Assembly: GCA_937892015.1 (NCBI GenBank)
Contig: CALAUY010000054.1
Coordinates: 1 to 6,820 of the forward strand
DNA from: an uncultured Bacteroidales bacterium
Lineage (GTDB): Bacteria > Bacteroidota > Bacteroidia > Bacteroidales > Paludibacteraceae
Length of the DNA: 6,820 nucleotides
Direction of reading: 5' to 3'
Both the position numbers and the translations under genes were made by a program. Below are positions 6,766 to 6,820 of this stretch, piece by piece; position 1 is the first letter of the stretch, and each line of letters opens with the position of its first letter. The notes under the pieces are model-generated. The model searched no databases. It was not told the DNA's origin and saw only the letters and a list, made by a program, of their open reading frames with translations.

Positions 6766-6820
6766 AACCATAAGATAACCATAAGATAACCATAAGATAA
6801 CCATAAGATAACCATAAGAT
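6766..6820. repeat. Five perfect copies of an 11-bp tandem repeat, running off the window
   Basis: The unit aaccataagat occurs at 6766-6776, 6777-6787, 6788-6798, 6799-6809 and 6810-6820 with no mismatch. The array reaches the last base, so its true length is unknown. The unit is identical to the 3' end of the glycosyltransferase gene. The period is close to one helical turn. No open reading frame of note spans it. It is too short-period and lacks spacers, so it is not CRISPR. Confidence 0.95.

Noticed and set aside
6766..6820. Terminal array as CRISPR or replication iterons
   Set aside because: The units abut with no spacers, so it is not CRISPR. There is no replication initiator gene or DnaA-box-like sequence nearby to support iterons.

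Overview
The window looks like a fragment of a Bacteroidota genome, most likely order Bacteroidales and possibly Prevotellaceae. The evidence is a type IX secretion (T9SS) SprA protein, which is essentially confined to this phylum, and PolA and ThiL sequences that read like Bacteroides/Prevotella proteins. No gene start has a Shine-Dalgarno sequence, as is usual there. Codon use is biased towards C-ending codons (AAC, TAC, GAC, ATC) and GC is slightly above 50% by eye. All genes are on the + strand.

Layout: (i) 1 to about 460 is an internal piece of DNA polymerase I (polA) covering most of the 3'-5' exonuclease domain. (ii) Around 445-466 the sequence switches abruptly and out of frame into the middle of sprA. 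About 1320 codons of sprA, roughly the C-terminal half, run to a natural stop at 4426. (iii) thiL (thiamine-monophosphate kinase) starts 2 bp after the sprA stop and is complete, but carries an extra in-frame segment of about 25-30 codons built on a G/C-run palindrome at 5028-5070. (iv) A complete GT4-like glycosyltransferase gene follows 31 bp after thiL. (v) The last 114 bp hold a cluster of three small hairpins and then five perfect copies of an 11-bp tandem repeat. A solitary copy of the same repeat forms the last codons of the glycosyltransferase gene.

sprA, thiL and the glycosyltransferase gene are packed tightly enough to be one transcription unit, with no promoter-like sequence between them. 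Their functions (outer-membrane protein export, thiamine diphosphate synthesis, glycan assembly) do not form one pathway, so this is probably housekeeping co-transcription.

I see no convincing new multi-gene system. The points worth checking are the polA/sprA junction (assembly chimera or real deletion), the mobile-looking palindrome inside thiL, and the 3' array that appears to be split by a hairpin element. The window begins inside one gene and ends inside a repeat array, so its edges are probably contig ends or arbitrary cuts.
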